Part shown: one piece after another, positions 44,652 to 57,498 of the stretch
Position numbering within the stretch: position 1 is the stretch's first letter
Layout of the letters: every line of letters starts with the position of its first letter
From: Diatrype stigma
Lineage: Eukaryota > Ascomycota > Sordariomycetes > Xylariales > Diatrypaceae
Assembly (NCBI GenBank): GCA_022225965.2
Contig: JAKJXP020000008.1
Coordinates: 124,001-188,000 of the forward strand
Direction of reading: 5' to 3'
Length of the DNA stretch: 64,000 bases
Position numbers and translations under genes: made by a program
Notes under the pieces: model-generated
Databases searched by the model: none
The model's input: only the letters and a program-made list of their open reading frames with translations
What the model was told of the DNA's origin: nothing

Positions 44652-45910
44652 CCTTTCTGTTTTCCTAGGTACTTACATAGGCCCTCAGCTTCCCAAGAGT
44701 TACAACCGTTTTGAATTCTAAGTGTGCACACATATACACCCAGGTGGTACTGTGCCCTTTCCCTTTTGCTTTAGAGGTGGATGATGAAGTTGGCTGGTCT
44801 GCTGGTGTGGTTGGTTGGTTGGTTGACTGTCTGGCTGGCTGGCTAGTTGGTGGGGGTGGTGTAGGTAATGTATGGAGCTCATTGTATGAGAGCTGTGGCC
44901 TTTATTGCAGTGCTCAGTGGCTGCTCTGCTGTGTCCAATTCACCCTCGTACGTCAGCATTAGCCGGTTAGCCAGCAACCTTGGAACCTCTGGAAAGATAC
45001 AGATGCCTGCTACTACGAAACACATGCTACTCGACAACAAGATAAAAATGCCCAGGGAAACACCAGCTAGTTGAGTCAGAAAGAAGATATAACCATGTAA
45101 TTATTCGAGTAGCAACTGCGTTAACCTGCTCGGCTTGCCTAAGCGCGTTGGCGCTCGGAAGGGAGGTGGGCAGGTGGGACCCAGGTTACCTACTTGGGAT
45201 TCCATGTGCGTACGAAGCAGGTAGGCATACTTCCAAGGTTGATTGTCCAGTCTGGACTGGAATCGACTCTCACAGTCTCACTTACTTTTCCCCGTGGGTT
45301 TTTAGTTCAGGGTGACACCTCACAGCCTGAATCTGAGAGGCCCGTACCTTCAATCCTTGCTGTAACATCCATGTCGTGTATGGCCGAATTAGAACTTTCG
45401 ATTATATGTTACATAAGACAAGAGGCATAAGAAACAATAAACGTTTGGGTCGGGTAGGTTTGTGCTCTGTATGTATCAATGTGTCTATCTCACCTGCCTG
45501 CCTGCCTATGTGTGTGCCTATAATTGTTAAGTGGCAACAACGGCTGATAGGCAATCTTATACTACGGGGGTTTTCACAACCATGATATATGTGGCTTATT
45601 GCAGGTTAACTTGATACCTATGTAGGATAGAAAGGTGCAGGTGGCATGAATACCTGTATAATATCCATGCCAGATCGTTTTGTTATATGAGCATAGGCTA
45701 GTATGTAGTAAGCTGCCAAACTGCCTGCCCGGCTGGGATCGATTTATACGAATTGGACACAAAGAGAGTGGTAAAGGAAAGAGCCAGGATAACAGAAATA
45801 ATGAGTTCTCTGATTAATCACTTGGGCTGTATGCTCATTGCTCATGGCATTCTATATGGTGGCGGATATAAGTGGTAGGTAAGTGGCTAAGCACTGATAC
45901 CACCTTGTGC

Positions 45911-45940
45911 GTGGTGGTGGTGGTGGTGGTGGTGGTGGTG
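45911..45940. repeat. (GTG)10 microsatellite
   Basis: Ten trinucleotide units. On the two strands it reads as poly-Val or poly-His in frames without other support. Confidence 0.9.
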
Positions 45941-48357
45941 TGTAGTCGGTATTGTACAATACAGTACCTTTGGGAGCATTGGAGCGAATTGACTCGACAA
46001 TGCCGCAATTCGAGCGCCAAGAGCATCGTGAATCTGGGATTCCTTCATCATCTGCGTTACCCCAGAGGGCCCCGGACCAGAAGAGGGCCCCGTCCCATCC
46101 ACGATTTTAACTACAATGTACTATGTAGTACGCATGTGAACTTACATGATGTGCATGTGCATTTACGACGACAGCGACAGACGACGGGGAACAAACAAGA
46201 GGTTGGCAGCAGGTGGAAAAGATGGGAAGGGGATTGGGACGGGCTGCCAGCTCATCATCTACTACTATTAGGTATCGCATTAATAAGAGCCTTGCGCAGG
46301 ACCGGATTGGCTGGTATGGGCTTCCAAGGCTCAAAGCCCAAGGGAGAGAGATATCAAGACGATCGCTCAACGAACCTCGGAACTGCGGCCTAACGTGTGA
46401 AAAGAGGAGTATGGTGTGTCTGTCCTGTTCTCCGGACTGCGACGTGCAATAATTGCAGGCTGCTGTATCCTTACTCGCTCGACTGACAGCCGAGTGATTG
46501 CATTCCTCTGGTAAAGGATAGCAGTTTATACAGACCTAGCCTATCAACTACACTCTCAGGCTCTCCAATGTGATTTCCATGTGATCCGCGTCAGGTGTTA
46601 TTACCTGGGCGGCTGTCGTTATGGTTCCCTGTTGGAAGTTATAACTCTTTATAAATTCAGGAAGGGCATCTGATTCATTTTTAGTATATAAATACTTAGT
46701 AGCTTTCGAAAAATACTGCTTGCTGTTAGTGGGGTGATGGAGGTAGGTAATCGGGCGCTTGAGTTGAGTAAAGAAATACGATGTGATCACTCCTTGATAC
46801 ACAAACTTTACTTCCAAAGATGCATATCTTGAAATTACTTAGAACTGCAGTTCCGCTCTTCCTCTTCCCCCTGTCTGGTTTCGCCTCTCGGGCGCATTAC
46901 TGAACAAGTTACAGGCAGGAGAGATGTTTGCGATAATACAGGACCAGGTCGTATTTCGATGTTGGGCATGAAATTGCGGGTTACTCACATGAAGCCCAAT
47001 GACGCCAAGCTTCACTCGGCTAGTAGTGGGACTTGGTTCAATACCACAATGCCGGGGTTACCCAATGCCGGGGCTGCTAGAATCGAACTACTAGGTACTT
47101 TAGTACTCCAGTCCCTTGAGCCGAATATCCAATGCAGATGAAAGAGATGCAAAACCTACCTAATACATTCGTAACATTCCTGCCGACATACAGGGGGGAA
47201 CAATGAATTGTAATAAACAAGGCGACTTCGAAGGTAACTCGAGAGCAGTGGTTGTGATTTCTGCGAGTGAAGCAAAGGAGGCATGAAAGCTATCCTGTAG
47301 GAAAATAAAATCAAGTTTGTATCCTGGCAACAAGAATATACCAAAGCCTCGTAGGTAATGTCGTCCTCAGCAATGGCAAACTTGTATGCGTCGTTTTTCA
47401 CTGGTTGGGAACCAAGGAAACAACGGCTACGCTAACGATATGCATTAATCAAAATCGTTTGCATGGCCCCTTGCCCCTTAAAACTCCAAGAGTGAGCTAT
47501 ATGCATAAACCGCATGACAGATATCGACGAAGAGACAAGGCCAATGATAAATAACCCTTTCAACCGCATTCTATTGGCTTCACCGACGCTTGCTTTCCGG
47601 TGAGCTTCACAAAACGACTACAGGCTACATACACATACAACCGAATAGATACTTCCTATCTGGCTGCATTCTTCCCTCTGTGACCATTTCATGCTACATG
47701 TAGTAAGGCAAGGGGGGCAACGCTTGAAATGCTTCGCTTTCTCGCCATAAACATACCCATCAATCAGTTAGTTAATCAATCAATCAACTTCGTCTCCTCT
47801 CTCCTCACTTCCATACTCGGGCCACAAGAAGCCTGCTCCTTGGCCTGGAAGCAAGCACATCAACCCAAGGTATGTAAAGACCATAATAAAGGTAGATAAA
47901 CAGTAGTGGGATAAGCCGTAACCTCGTGAGACTCCACAAGGAGCCATTACATCGTTGCAGGACAGAGGCCGTGACAAACAAAACAGCTGGATGGAGGTAT
48001 CAATGGGGAACGGGTTTGAAAACAAGAAAGAACGTCTGAAACTTTTGCAGAGAAGTAGATAGAAGTACGGCGCTCAGGATATCACATTTGAGCCAACATG
48101 ACAACCCAGACATAACGAATAGGAAGACGAGAACATGAACAGCACCCCAACAAGACACCAAGAACTTGAGATACATTGAGCACATTAAATCTTTTTCCCG
48201 GCGACCGCGTCCACATCAACCCACGCATGAACAAAAACACGGCCGCTTTACACTGCACGGGTAGAGATGTGGTTAGGGACTATGGACCCACGACTCCCAT
48301 CTCATTCCTTTACGCCCGAAAGTCAACAGATGCGGAAGGATGCTCGCGACTAGGAAT

Positions 48358-50120
48358 CTAGCCCGAGTATCCCGGGTACCCGTTGAAGTTCTGGTTAGGG
48401 GGCGGCTGAGTCCATTGCTGGCCAGGAGGCTGCTGGCCACGACCGTAGCCACCAGCGCTTGGCGGTCCGCTGTATCCCATCGGCTGCGCTCCATAACCCG
48501 CAGGCGACTGGGCCGGGGGACCGCCGTAGCCCTGTTGTTGACCTCCGTATTGGCCTGCTGTTGAGAAGTTAGCACGGGGATTCCAGAGATCGCGATGGTG
48601 CCTACATTCTGACGTACCTCCATACTGAGGAAAATAAGTCGAAGGGGTTCCCGGGTAGGCAGATGGAGGTTGAGCGCTCTGCGGGCTGAATGCTTGTTGC
48701 GAAGGATCAAAAGCCGCCGCCGCTCCCCCGTGAGGGTTAGTAGGGGTCTTGTCTTTGCCCCACTTCGATATTTGTTAGCACCTTTCAGCTTACAGAGTTT
48801 CAAGATCCAGAATCCAACTTACACTGCACTTCAAAGGTCTACCATTCACGTTGTAGCCGTTAAGTTGGCATATGGCCATAGCAGCGTTCTCATGGGTGTC
48901 CATTTTGATGAAAGCAAACCCACGGTCTGCCTGGAATCGAGATTCGACAACGAAGCCGAAATTCTGGAAAAGAGGAACAAGATCCTGCGCTGTCGTGTAA
49001 GGGGTCAAGTTGCCCACGTAACAAGTCGTCTGCCAAGCTGGCGTCTGGTTCACGATCATATCGTAACTCTGGATACCATGCGTCGGGAAGTGGTGGTGAC
49101 CGTACGGCGTAGTCGGCGTCATGCCCATAGCCTGCATCGCCTGCTGCTGCGCGATCGAGGGTTGGCCCTTCTGGTTGGCCCAGTTGCATCGAATGGCACG
49201 AGAGCCCAGCCATTCGCCATCCATGGAGCTCAAAGCTTTCTCGGCATCGCCTCGGTCCCGGAAAGCCACAAATCCGTATCCACGGGAGCGACCAGTCTTC
49301 ATATCCCACATCACTCGGGCTTCCGAGATGGTCCCAAAGGCAGAGAAGGCTTGCAGGAGTACCTCATCGTTTACTTCGTTAGAGAGATCGCCGACGAAAA
49401 TGTGGAAGTGACCGGAAGTGTCCTCTTTGTTGGATGTGTTGGACTGGTATGCCCAATTGACACGAATTTCCTGAAATAGCAGGTAAGCCTTGATCAGCAA
49501 TCGGTTGGGAAGGATATAAAACGTACAGACTGGTGCACGCGCCGGCCGTTCAATGTCGCCATAGCACGCTCTGCCGCACCAGGATCATCATATTCCACGA
49601 AACCATAGTTGTAGCCCTTAGCCTAGTTCACATTCAGTCAGCTTGAATCCAGTCAACGAGCCTTCGCTACATATATTGCGAGAAGGTACGGGTTAGAATC
49701 CTTCGATGATGCTCTATAAATGCACATCAGAAATAGGATGCTGAGTAGAACAGTACGTACATTCTTGTCGGGAATGATCTTCACATTCTGAACATGTCCA
49801 GTAGTCTCGAAAATCTGGCGCAACACATCCTCCGTCACTCGAGGGTCAAGACCGCCCACATACAACGCTCGCTTATTAGGCTCAGGCGCAGCTCGGCGGG
49901 CGAAAGGTCCAGCACTGCTAGGTGACATAACACCTCCCTTGTCAGGAGAGGTAATGGCAGTCGGGATCGGGTTCGTGTTCGGGGGGATATGGAGCGGGGG
50001 AGGAGGCATATGTGTCGGATTTCCTTGGCCGTTTTGGTTCGCCTCGTATCCGGGAGCACCGACATTGGGCTGCGGGGGAGGGGGCAGCTGGGCTGCCGAG
50101 GGAGCGCTGTTGTCGGCCAT
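48358..50120 (-). CDS. PUB1: RNA-binding protein PUB1/TIA1 family (3 RRMs)
   Basis: Five exons, 50120-49761, 49622-49527, 49470-48823, 48762-48618 and 48557-48358, encode 482 aa. After a Pro-rich N-terminus, RRM1 starts at about residue 85 (RALYVGGL ... GYNYGFVEY), RRM2 at about 173 (HFHIFVGDL ... SRGYGFVAF) and RRM3 at about 290 (TTCYVGNL ... DRGFAFIKM). The tail is Gly/Gln/Pro/Tyr-rich and prion-like. PUB1/TIA1 proteins bind U- and AU-rich mRNA, influence stability and enter stress granules. The last intron has tandem CAGCAG acceptors, so the fifth exon may start at 48557 or 48554, differing by one residue. Introns are 56-138 nt, one with a TGCTAACA branch site. Confidence 0.93.
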
Positions 50121-53100
50121 GATGGTTGACTGAAGCGGTGTCGTGAACAAACGCGCAGGGAAGGCGTGGGATAGTATCAAAGGTCTAGTCTTTGACAAGG
50201 TCTGGCGCAGGAGAGATCGAGGCCTAGGAAATCGAGGTGTGGACCGAACACAGATCTTACAAGAACCCTTCCAGAATGGCTGCTAAGGATGAAACCGTGA
50301 GGCTTGCTTTCGTGTACGCTCTCGGACAGAATTAGATAGGGGTATCGAAACACTCTTATCGGCCCAGGACCTTTTACCAACGGAATGGGGCTGACTTGAG
50401 TCGCAAAGCTCGTAACTGGCAACGGAATAGGCGAAGAGCACAGTAACAGATGCGCAACGATGATAGGAGACGCAAGCCAGAACAGAGAGAAGCCTCGAAC
50501 AATGCGATACTGATCGGCGAGTGGGACGAGGTGGGAGACTGCTAAGACGGGACTCTAGGAGAGACGGACGGAAGAGAGGTCTAGTTCTTGATAAGTAGAC
50601 CTAGAACTACAACTACAACTAGGGCCAGTCGTTTCTTCGGCAAGGCCACCTAGTTGCACCTAGAGTACTGGTAACAAAAGCGCTGAGACGGTTCAAAGAT
50701 GTACTGCTGAAGACCAGAGAGGATGGTAAGGGAAAGCAAGCGAAGCAGAGGAGAGAGGAAATAAAAAAGGACGACGATGCCGATGACTAGACAAAGACGA
50801 ATGAATATGAGATGGAGAGAGGGAAGAAAAAAAGGAAACGCCTTAATTTGGAGGCCCCCGTTGTAGAGTTTGACACGACAACACCGACGAACTTGAAATT
50901 TCGCAAATCGTTGGAGATCTGAGGAGAGGGAGAAGGTAAGTAGTAGCAGCGACGTGAGTCTTGGGCATGGTTCGGTAGAGGCGTTTGACTTTGGATTGTG
51001 GTGGTGCAGCGGTGCAGGGCAAAATCAGGTGGAGAGGGGTGGCTTGAGGTTGGGGTGCCCGGGTGCTAGCGACGACTGGGCGCAACGATGTGGGGTGTGC
51101 CTAGTTAGGTCGGTACGAATACCTGCTATAGCTATATACCCATTGTACATACCTCCTAGGTATGTATGTTTGTAGGTATGTATGTATGTACATACCTAGT
51201 ATGTAGCAGTCACCTGTCACCTAGGCAGTCGACTATAAGGAGTTAGATAGCGCCGGAAACCCCCCGAACCGCAGCATGAAATAGCTGAGGTCCTATAGCT
51301 AAACATACCTAGCAGCCTACATATCTCATAGTTCCCTAATATGACAGATATAAAGAATTTGGGATGCATTACACCCACCGGCCACGAAGTGCAAGGATTT
51401 CTTAGATCCATTATCAAACGCCCAGGCAGACAGGTATGGCTATACTCCGTCGGTATGCGTCTATGCGACTATACAGCATGTACCTACATAGCTAGGTTTG
51501 GTAGGAGCTGTCCGAAACAGTAGCCCTGTCCAGTCTCCTCCGCCGTCCAATAGCCCATGGATCCGGCTCAAATTTTCAGAGAATACCGTTGCATCACAAT
51601 GCAGCAGGCTCTATAAGTGGTCCATTTCATGCATGTGCTTGCACAATCAGATGGAGTCATCAAGCTGAAGGTTCCGGCCTACCTAGGAGTGCGAGGATAG
51701 TAGGTAGGTAGGTACCTACATAGTAGGTAGGTGTGTGTGTGGGTGTATTGGAGGATCTGGTAGGTAGAATCACAGCCGTGGCTGAGTCTATGATTCGTTA
51801 CCGCTAGGTTAGTACTTGGTAGTGTTTGTATAGTAAGGTGGCATTTATCACCGCTTGCTCACACAGATCCCCTTATTCTGTTCCTGAGCTACGTACATAT
51901 CATTCTTTACATATGCCAATACACTCGGATGTGTGTGGACACGTTTTGGCAAAAGGCGGGAGGATCAGGTGAGGTTCACATGTGGCTAACTAATGAGTCT
52001 CTAACTAATTATAGAGACCTATCCAACCTACATCCTGTCAACTGCCACCAAGTCTGACGATCAGCGAGGATCAAGGATTCTTCTTCGTACACAGGCGACA
52101 GGTGGGTTAGTGGACATAACTACCGGTAGGTAGTAGAATGCGTACTAATGGTGAGTGCAGGAACTAAAAACACGGGAGGGCTAAGGAGACGGAAGATCCT
52201 TCAGAGATGATGAGATTCATGTTGAAGATGGTGTCCTCTGTCTCCCGCCTACTGTTCAGAAAAGTCAGAAACCCCGCGCGCCCGCGCACCCGCGCAACGT
52301 GTGGAGGGGCTGGTCCAAATTCGTCTTATCTTTCCCCCCCAAACCGTGGAACAATGGGCGCGGCGGGCAGGCGGACAGGCGGGCAGATGTCAGATGTGGT
52401 CATCGGTTGGATTGAGGGCGTACCTGCCTGCAAGCCTCAGAGACCTACGGGGAACTCCATAGGTATATACAGGGAACTATGAGGTAGGTATACAGGGAAT
52501 AGGTACATACAGTTGGAGTTGACCGCACTCTCCTCTTACGTCTCAGGACCGTGGCTGATGCTGTAGCTTTAGCCAATGACAGAGAGCGGGGGCGGCAGGA
52601 CCCTGATCAATGCCAGCAAACCTACTATGTAGGTATTATAGGACATGCAGGTGGCAGGGTGGGTTTGACAGGACAGGCCAAACAACTGAAGAACTGAAGA
52701 ACCGGATAACGCATTGGAGCACTCTGTATGGATATGCGTACATGTATGCACCTAGCAAGCAGCAACAAACACCGCAAGCAGATGCAACAATTCTGGTATT
52801 ACGTACTAGGTCAGTAACAGGTGTTACCTAGTATACATATTATACCTTAGGTAGACTTGGGAATGAAAGCAAGCACTGCATACTATGAATAGGTAAGAGA
52901 CAAATATACCTAAAGCCACAGGCTGATTGCTTTGAAAGAATAAAATTGGAGGGTTAAATACTGCTATAGTTAAAGGGGAGGGGTTAACTGCTTCTTGGAA
53001 TGCCCATTACTGAAAGACTACCAACAGACGTGCGTGCGTCCAGTGCATATACCATTCAGCCACAGGCCACTTCGTACCTACTCGATAGCACTGGGTTAGC

Positions 53101-53588
53101 TACCTACAGCGGAAGCGGAATTTACTTTTCATCTTACACCCTACCGCAGTTAGCGCGGTTAGGGGTATGTCTATAATCAACTGTCTTTCATTCATCTAAC
53201 GAAGCTGATACTGTAGAACGGCACCCCACTTTATGTTTCATTATGTAATTAGATGGGTCCCCACTAAGATCTAGTGTGAATACCTATTTACCTACCTACT
53301 GCAGGTGTGTACGAAGTGGTGACTTCCTGAAGTTCATACCTGCCGTGTAGGTGACCAGGTGATAGGCCACCAGGATGTAGTACGTGGTATTGCCCCAGTG
53401 CTCTTACATCAACTCATCTTTCATATAGCCGACTTCAGTTGGTACTAGGTAATTCCCATTCCCATGATAGGCGCCTAAAAAGACTCTACCTCGTTTTACT
53501 GCTTGCTAGTGGCTTGTTTTTGCATCTTATCGAGGACAGCCTTTCCGGGGTCCCGTCTTCTACCAAGGCCCGGATATATATAAGCACC
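50121..53588. promoter_or_regulatory. Divergent upstream region of PUB1 and Med2-like genes
   Basis: About 3.5 kb with no supported gene. The PUB1-proximal 0.8 kb is purine-rich on the plus strand, as in long fungal 5' UTRs. CCTAGGTATGTATG repeats near 51154-51200, TAGGTAGGTAGGTACCTAC near 51700-51720 and CCTAGTATACATATTATACC near 52828 follow. TATATATAAG sits 10-20 nt before the ATG at 53589. Confidence 0.45.
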
Positions 53589-55039
53589 ATGGCGAACACC
53601 CAAAACAAGGCCTCCGAATCTCTGAAAGTATTGGACAAGACTTTGAAAGATGTAGTACGTATAAACCTGCGCCATACTAGTATAGTAAACTAATTAAACG
53701 ACAGCTCGTCCATACTGGGAAAGCCCTGAAGGAGACATTGAAGGAAGGCTCGAGAAATGTCAACGGTGTCGGTGGCGCTGTTCGCAGCAGGGCGCCGGAT
53801 GCTATGGTGACATATCACTGTGCTCTGGATGATCTTGAGAGCGAAATAGTGCGTCAAATCTACTTCGCGCCTCTTAGCGATTCTACGATCGCCGCATCTT
53901 ACTTTACTAACTTGGACTCCCAGACGAGGGCAAAAGCGGTTCTGATGCGGGACCTGGAGAAGCTGCGGTCTGCCCGTCTTCCCGCTCCCGCTCCCGCTCC
54001 CGCTCCCGCCCCGATCACCGCCCCGGCTCCCGCCCCGGCTCCTGCCCCGGCCCCGAAGGCTCCCATCAGGGATCTTCCGTCGGCCGCAGCTCACACGACA
54101 AACCCACCTCCCTTTATTCCTCACACGGAGAACAAACCCGTAGCCCCTTTCCCTGATATGGGTACGGGAGATGTGGTAGACCTCACCTTGGGTGAGAAGA
54201 AACCCTCACCCCGGGTCCCACCAGGAACCGTCAAGACTGCCGCGCAGCGAAGTCCGGCTCTGAAGCATGATATGAAGCCTTCGCCCAAGAATGCACCTAA
54301 ATCAACTCCCAAGTCAACACCACCTGCGAAAGTCACTCCGGTTCCACTGCCTCAGATACCCCGTTTGAACCACCCACAGCCAGCAGCAGTTAGCCAAAGA
54401 GCACCGAATCAAGCTTCACAACCTCAACCCCAGCCAGCGCCCCAGAGGAAACCGCCAGCGGCAAGCCAACCAGCACCACGAGCCCAACCAGCCCAGGCGG
54501 CCCAAGGAACGCCTCTCAGCTCCACGTTGAGCCTGCCTTCAGGGGGGAAACCTCGAGATGGTACTGCGGCTGGAGGAGCAGGTGAACTCAGCTTCACCGA
54601 TATGCAGTTCTCGCTAGCGCCCTCCGCCAACGAGTCGCAGAACGCGCCGCCGGCGCCGATGCCCGAGTTCGATCTGACGACATTCGCACCGCAGAATGGC
54701 AAAAACAACGGCCTGCTATCCATGGGAAACTTTTCCGTGGATAGCGCGAATGCGAACGCGAACGCGAACGCGAGCGCGAATCCTCCCGGGACTAGCGGTG
54801 CTAATCAGAACAAAGCGGCAGCACCGCCTACTCAGGGACCGGCAAAAGAAGCCGGGAAGCCCGATGCGAACCTCGACGACCTGTTCAACCTCGACAACGG
54901 CAGCGGGGGTGATAACATGGACCTTGATCTCGACCTAGGGACGGGCGGCGCCACGGATAGTAACTTTGATGAGCTGTTTTCGTACACGAACGACGCCGAC
55001 ATGGGCCAGTTCGACAATGCCTACTTTGGCCTGGAGTGA
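53589..55039 (+). CDS. Mediator subunit Med2-like protein
   Basis: Two exons, 53589-53654 and 53705-55039, with a 50-nt intron (GTACGT, CTAAT branch, ACAG), encode 466 aa. The N-terminal 110 residues are helical and contain VTYHCALDDLESEIV and, further on, a KAVLMRDLEKLR helix, which together resemble fungal Mediator subunit 2. A Pro-Ala repeat follows (about 115-140), then a Lys/Pro/Ser-rich middle and a Gln/Ala/Pro tract. The C-terminus is acidic and repeats aspartates around NLDDLFNLD, DLDLDLG and a DELFSYTNDADMGQFDNAY end, like an activation-type tail. Med2 belongs to the Mediator tail, which bridges activators and RNA polymerase II. I assign this from recalled resemblance only; it may be a different coactivator. 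Confidence 0.55.
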
Positions 55040-57498
55040 CGAGCACCCAGGATATCGGATCTTATATCTCTTTGCTTTTTTCCATAATCTGATATTTAGT
55101 AGCGTTGTTGCCTAGCTGGCATTAATTTTTATGGTGGTAATACTTCGGGTAAGGTGTTGAGCCATAACGCGGGAACGATAGGGACGCCACCCATTGTGTG
55201 TTGGTATACATATATATTTTACACTTTATCTATAATCGGCGTGAATTCGGAACAGGCGCTTTCAATGATTGCATCAATGCTTTCTCGGTTCTACCTACTA
55301 GGTGAAAATATGTTCCATAAGTGCCTATACTACGAGGTGATATGGGGAGACACTTGCTGATGTGACCTTCGACCACAAAGGACTATCATGTTGCCCATCC
55401 CTTTCGCCTAATTACTCGATTAGCACATCAAGGTCGCTTTGTGTGTTAGATAGAAAAACACATGTGCGTTCTACAGTGTACGTGCGGATGAACACCTATA
55501 TTGAACACCTATATTGAACGAACACTTCCACGGAGATCTTTACCTCGAAGCTTTACACCGTCTACTGGTAGGGGAAGCTTATAGTGCTGTAGTAGAAGAA
55601 TAGCAGCCATCGTTGGTGATCAACCCGGCTACAATGCAGGGGTGCGGTAGGGGCAACATGCCAAAGTGCAAGTAATCGGCCATAGGATTACTAGTACAGT
55701 AAAGGTAGTATGGACCGATCAACTCGTAGGCTATGTTGTCGTGGTCCTACCTCTACCTGATCACCCTTCTAGTTAGCTATAGCTACTTCTTAGATTAATG
55801 CCTGAGATTAAGAATCTGTTCCGCCCAGTATCTGAGGACATCGCCTGACCATAAGGAGCCAGAATTCTGTGGCAGTAGATGGTTTTCCATCTCTTAGAAG
55901 AACCAAAACGGTCCTACCGAACCTTGATTCCCCGGCAGACCGGTCCCATGCTGATGAGACAGAACGGACATACCGCATCAAGGTGGCGTATACCACGCAT
56001 TTGGGCCATAGCCGGAGCCAAGTACATGAAGTGTTGCCAAAGCCAGTATTCTGGTGGATCCTGTCAGTGATGGGTTTACTTACAACAACGTCTAAAGAGA
56101 AATGTAGCTATATGGCGTTTGTTTACTTCTTCATCATGCTAGTTAAGGCTGCTGAAGTGACCGTTCTAGGGGATGACCGATGAAATGTCATTATGACCTA
56201 TTGTCTCAAATGCCATGGAGGCTTCGTGTATTGTAATCCGTGAATGGAAATCTTTTCGTCACAGGGATCTGTAGACTCAAACCTGCGCCCATACCTACCT
56301 AGCCCTTAGTAGGGTGAAAGTCTATAAAGTTTGCGGGGGAATACTATGATCTCGGTGAAGTGGTACTATGTGATTACATGATAGCTATTCCAGTGATAGA
56401 TGAAGAACATGATACCCTTGCAGCCTTGTTGAGCTCCGTAGTTCATGAGACAGAGTACATCAGAATAGTGCACTTGCTTCCAGTTTCATCCTGAGATGAG
56501 ACAGATATCTCGCCAATGGCTCCTGCCGTTCCTGCAACCCCTTTACTTCCTGATCAGAGTGGACACAAACGCCTGCGATTTCTGGGCCGAATGAAGAATG
56601 GCCGAAGGTTTTGAATTTGAAGTGTAGTGTTCAGATCATTGGTTACACCCCAATTTTCTCCTCAACCGCACTGTCCACTCTAACTACTGAGTCCATCCCG
56701 ACCCCCGTTCTATAGGAACTGAGTTGCTAAGCATCCAACACTTGATTGCGTACACCAAATCAAGAGCCAAGTGTTCAGTGTAATAACTAGGTAGCGTGGA
56801 GATGTTGATGCCTTCTCTATATTTGATAGCCACTTACCAACCGTCAAAGTCTAGACTCTCCCTCATCACTCTTGACTATCGAACGGCCGCTGTTGTCACC
56901 ACCAGTGTACTATGTTAGCGGATACAACGGTTCCAAAGCCATGTCTCCTTCAGTAGTACTTGGCTAAGCTTTCATAGGTACCCAGTTGAAACATAAAGAG
57001 GAATGTCATTATCTCATAGAAAGTGTCTTGGGTGAGTTCAAGGTTGCCCGGTGCATTGGTGCCCAGGTAGTCTCCAGCGGATATTTCCATTAGGCAGTGT
57101 GTAGTGATAGTCAGCTGTCTACAAGTGCCGCTGTGCCATCTCGTCAGCCCCGGCCCTCCCAGCTATCGAACCTTGCACTTGCAGTGGCATCAGGCGCTAA
57201 CGCTACCTACCTAACAGCCCTATCTTCCCCGCAATGTCAGCCTCACGCTGCATACCTACCTACTTACCGAGTCTAACCTCGAAGGTAGCTACCTAATACT
57301 CCCAGAGTCTACAAAGTCATACTTACCTTACCTAGGTAGTTAATAAGCTAAAGCGTCCGGCCGTTCAGCCTCCCCTCAAGACACCACTTGCTTTGCTTGT
57401 TCGGTTGTCTATCTCTGTCTTCATTGCTGCCTAACCGAACCGAGCCGGACCGGACCGGACCGAGGGTCATATATCGACTAGACTAGCTTCCCCCGGAC
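55040..57498. other. Intergenic, upstream of ATG16
   Basis: About 2.5 kb with no supported gene. A 104-codon plus frame at 55869-56183 shows a hydrophobic stretch but no family. TACCTACCTACTTACC, CTACCTAATAC and TTACCTAGGTAGTTAA lie at 57205-57345. CGAACCGAGCCGGACCGGAC near 57435-57455 is a short tandem just before ATG16. Confidence 0.45.

Larger units (their letters stand above)
43591..48357. other. Long intergenic region between YAK1 and PUB1
   Basis: About 4.8 kb with no supported gene. The first 0.9 kb is probably YAK1 promoter and 5' UTR. It holds GTAGGTAGGTAGGG near 44177, CTTCCTG heptamers at 44617-44651, TACATACCTACATACTTAC near 44521, a (GTG)10 tract at 45911-45940, and two doubtful small frames: a minus-strand one at 46548-46817, and one ending in the tract whose upstream part reads QMMKESQIHDALGARIAAL. 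I could not build a gene around either. Confidence 0.4.

Noticed and set aside
45872..46393. 173-codon plus frame with a poly-Val run
   Set aside because: The run is the GTG microsatellite and the remainder has no protein-like features.
46548..46817. 89-codon minus frame
   Set aside because: Reads smoothly and starts on ATG, but no family, no supporting exons and AT-rich codons; kept only as a doubtful frame.
47060..47160. tRNA-like T-arm (GTTCGATTC on the minus strand)
   Set aside because: Stem pairing fails and there is no A box at the right distance or matching acceptor stem.
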